Source of the DNA: Pholis gunnellus
Taxonomy: Eukaryota > Chordata > Actinopteri > Perciformes > Pholidae
Assembly: GCA_910591455.2 (NCBI GenBank)
Contig: OU342806.1
Location: 24,520,922 to 24,584,921, forward strand
DNA length: 64,000 bases
Direction: 5' to 3'
The position numbers and the translations under genes were made by a program. This document shows, piece by piece, positions 62,013-64,000 of this stretch; position 1 is the first letter of the stretch; each line of letters opens with the position of its first letter. The notes below the pieces were generated by a model, which had not been told where the DNA came from, searched no databases, and was given only the letters and a program-made list of their open reading frames with translations.

Positions 62013-62485
62013 AGGGCTGCAGCTATCAATGATTTTAATAATTCAATATTCTACCCATTCTGCCACTGATTAATTGTGTAATAATTAAATTACATACAAT
62101 AATATTATCCATCAAAACCAAAGTAATTCACTGTGTTTCAGTGTCATATTGCATTCTGGTTTTCAAGGATCCAGACTAAGTTTTTTTTAATTTTAATCCG
62201 CCGTCCCAGAACCGTCCCCGAGAAATGTTCACAACCGTCCCAAAGTCCAATAAACAGTCAATTATTCTAAATGTTTCTTTTACCTTTTTATTGTCATCTA
62301 TAGTAGTTATTTGCATAGAAACATGCAGTTCAATTATTAGTTGAATGATTGTATTTAAATTAAATACTTGCTTTGAATAAAATAACATCTTAGCATTAGT
62401 AGTTGTAATTATGTATTCGATGGATACAATGTGCAGCAATGATTTTTAGTTATCGAGTTTGTCGAGGAATGGTGTCAGCCCCATA
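62013..62485. mobile_element. hAT-like non-autonomous DNA repeat
   Basis: The left end GGGCTGCAGCTATCAATGAT with following TTTTAATAATTCAATATTC, and the right end AGTTATCGAGTTTGTCGAGG ending GTGTCAGCCCC, match the outward-facing ends of a common fish repeat (GGGCTGCA...ATCGATTA...CAGCCC). The interior is AT-rich without coding. Target duplication was not resolved. The sequence after it (62780-62940), with GTTAGCTTCATTAGCTTCAG, may belong to an associated repeat. Confidence 0.6.
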
Positions 62486-64000
62486 CGTCTTTTATGAGAT
62501 GAAATGATCTTAAAAGTCAAAACAATTGACCTTTTGTTAAACTCCTCCCCCAATTGTCCCGTCATAGCTTAGCAACCGTAGCTAGGACCAAAAACAAATC
62601 AGAGCAGCAAAAGTAGATGAATGGATGAAACCGTTCCTTATTTCTACGCCTTCTACACGGATCATCAGCTGGTGGAGGATGAAGACCTTTTAGCTCAGGA
62701 CATGCAGCTGCAGTCTTTCAGCACGATATTATGTATTTGGTCCTCAAGTACACGTTCAAGAGCCCTTCTTGTTTTAAAAAACAGGATTTAGTTTAGTTTT
62801 CAAATGACTCGTGGCGCTAACATCAGCTTCGTTAGCTTCATTAGCTTCAGCTGATCAAAGCTGCCTGTGACAGCTGATGGAGCCGCTGGCTAGAAGTGAG
62901 AGGCCTGCTTCTGTCTACCTCTGTCTGGTATCGAGGACACGGTAATGTGTGTGTTTTATCATTTTTAAAGGTTTTTTCTTATTATTTTTAGAGTCCATTG
63001 TCAAAACGTACCATTAAACGTACTTGGAATTATATACACGCAAACACAAAAAGACATATTCATAATACGGTTAAAAACGATACATTTCATCTTGGCGAGA
63101 GCGACCGTCTTAGGCCTGGCCTCAAGCCTTCAAAAGCATCGCAAGATGTCTGAGCTTTTTATAGAGCTGTACATGACTGAGAAGAATGACTAAATACTGT
63201 CATCCCTTAGAACAGTAGTGTATGCCACAGAGACAGCTATTCTAATCTCAATACATCCAGCTGTCGACAATCTCTGGAAAGTGCAAGGCCCTTGAGTTTT
63301 CTTTAATTCAAGGATTTTATGCTGGTTCAAAATACAAACTGGGCCTCCCGGCCTCTGGGAATAGCTCATCAAGGACTGTACTTTACTAAATACAAATTAG
63401 CTTCAACATCGCAGAGAGTATCTTAAAAATAAGTCTAATTATATTTGTTCAGAACAAAAGTCTACATTTTGCTTGAAAAGCTCGCTTTGGTCCCAGTATG
63501 ATGCATTATTAAAGAAACAAAAGGTGGCGTTTAATAGATTTGTGAGCATCGCTTTGATTTCAGATAAAAGGAAATCACTAATTTTACAGATATAGCGTGT
63601 GAGCTATGTATATATACGTGTGTATATATATATATATATATTTGTCTTTCTTTCCCAAGGATATGCTGTAGCAGGATAATGCCCCCCCCCCCCCATGCTT
63701 CATTTGAAGGCTTTGAAACATATCGGGGAAACTTAATGCCCCATATGCACACGATGATGTGCTTTAAATGACTCTGACCCGACCCTCCCCTAGAACTTTT
63801 ATACCCAAACCTTCGCTCCAATCTGTCTTTTTGTTTATTTGTCTCAGTATAGCAGCTCTGTAAAGCCAAAATAAACCAGACACTATAAAAGCAAGATTAG
63901 ACTGAAAGCCAAAATCTGTCAACTTTGCCTTTATGATCGTCACCGTGCCTGACCCGATGTCGTGGCATGTTCCTAACCTCTTACAAATGGTGTTAAATCT

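Overview
The window is vertebrate, non-coding-dominated genomic DNA from a ray-finned fish, most likely a percomorph teleost. The basis is a spliced gene with GT-AG introns, dense (CA)n, (TA)n and poly(C) microsatellites, Tc1-like, hAT-like and L1-like transposon remnants, and several dispersed repeats that I recognise from memory as common in perciform-type genomes. No bacterial, viral or plasmid-like gene organisation is present.

One protein-coding gene is clearly supported: lpp (lipoma-preferred partner, a zyxin-family focal-adhesion LIM protein), on the + strand. Four coding exons lie in the window: 25183-25372 (start codon), 39541-39644 (proline-rich), 43123-43245 (leucine-rich nuclear export region) and 60070-60663 (long proline-rich linker). 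All have AG/GT borders, and their phases join (190+104+123+594 = 1011 nt, 337 codons) without a stop. The three C-terminal LIM domains are not here; they must lie beyond 64000. The only plausible 5' UTR sequence is the four bases before the ATG. Upstream untranslated exons and the promoter could not be identified.

Layout: 1-25178 is upstream or first-intron DNA with a Tc1-like deletion derivative (5939-6391), two adjacent hAT-type elements (13770-14421 and 14476-15626, both with 8-bp target duplications), an imperfect tandem array (13380-13690) and a nested element (23836-24382). The intron at 25373-39540 starts with a 15-bp minisatellite of about 42 units (25821-26449) and carries several dispersed repeats. 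The intron at 39645-43122 is mostly unique, with a 38-C tract. The intron at 43246-60069 has a nested repeat, a broken L1-like LINE (about 45460-47005) and many teleost repeats. From 60664 to the end lie a degenerate dispersed repeat, a 123-bp (GT)n run and a hAT-like non-autonomous element.

I found no previously undescribed multi-gene system. The most interesting signals are the low-complexity setting of the frame-critical 104-nt lpp exon, the reduced Ena/VASP-type motifs it encodes, the higher-order minisatellite, and several unique blocks that look like candidate conserved regulatory DNA. Repeat family assignments are from memory and approximate at the edges; where I am unsure the entry says so.
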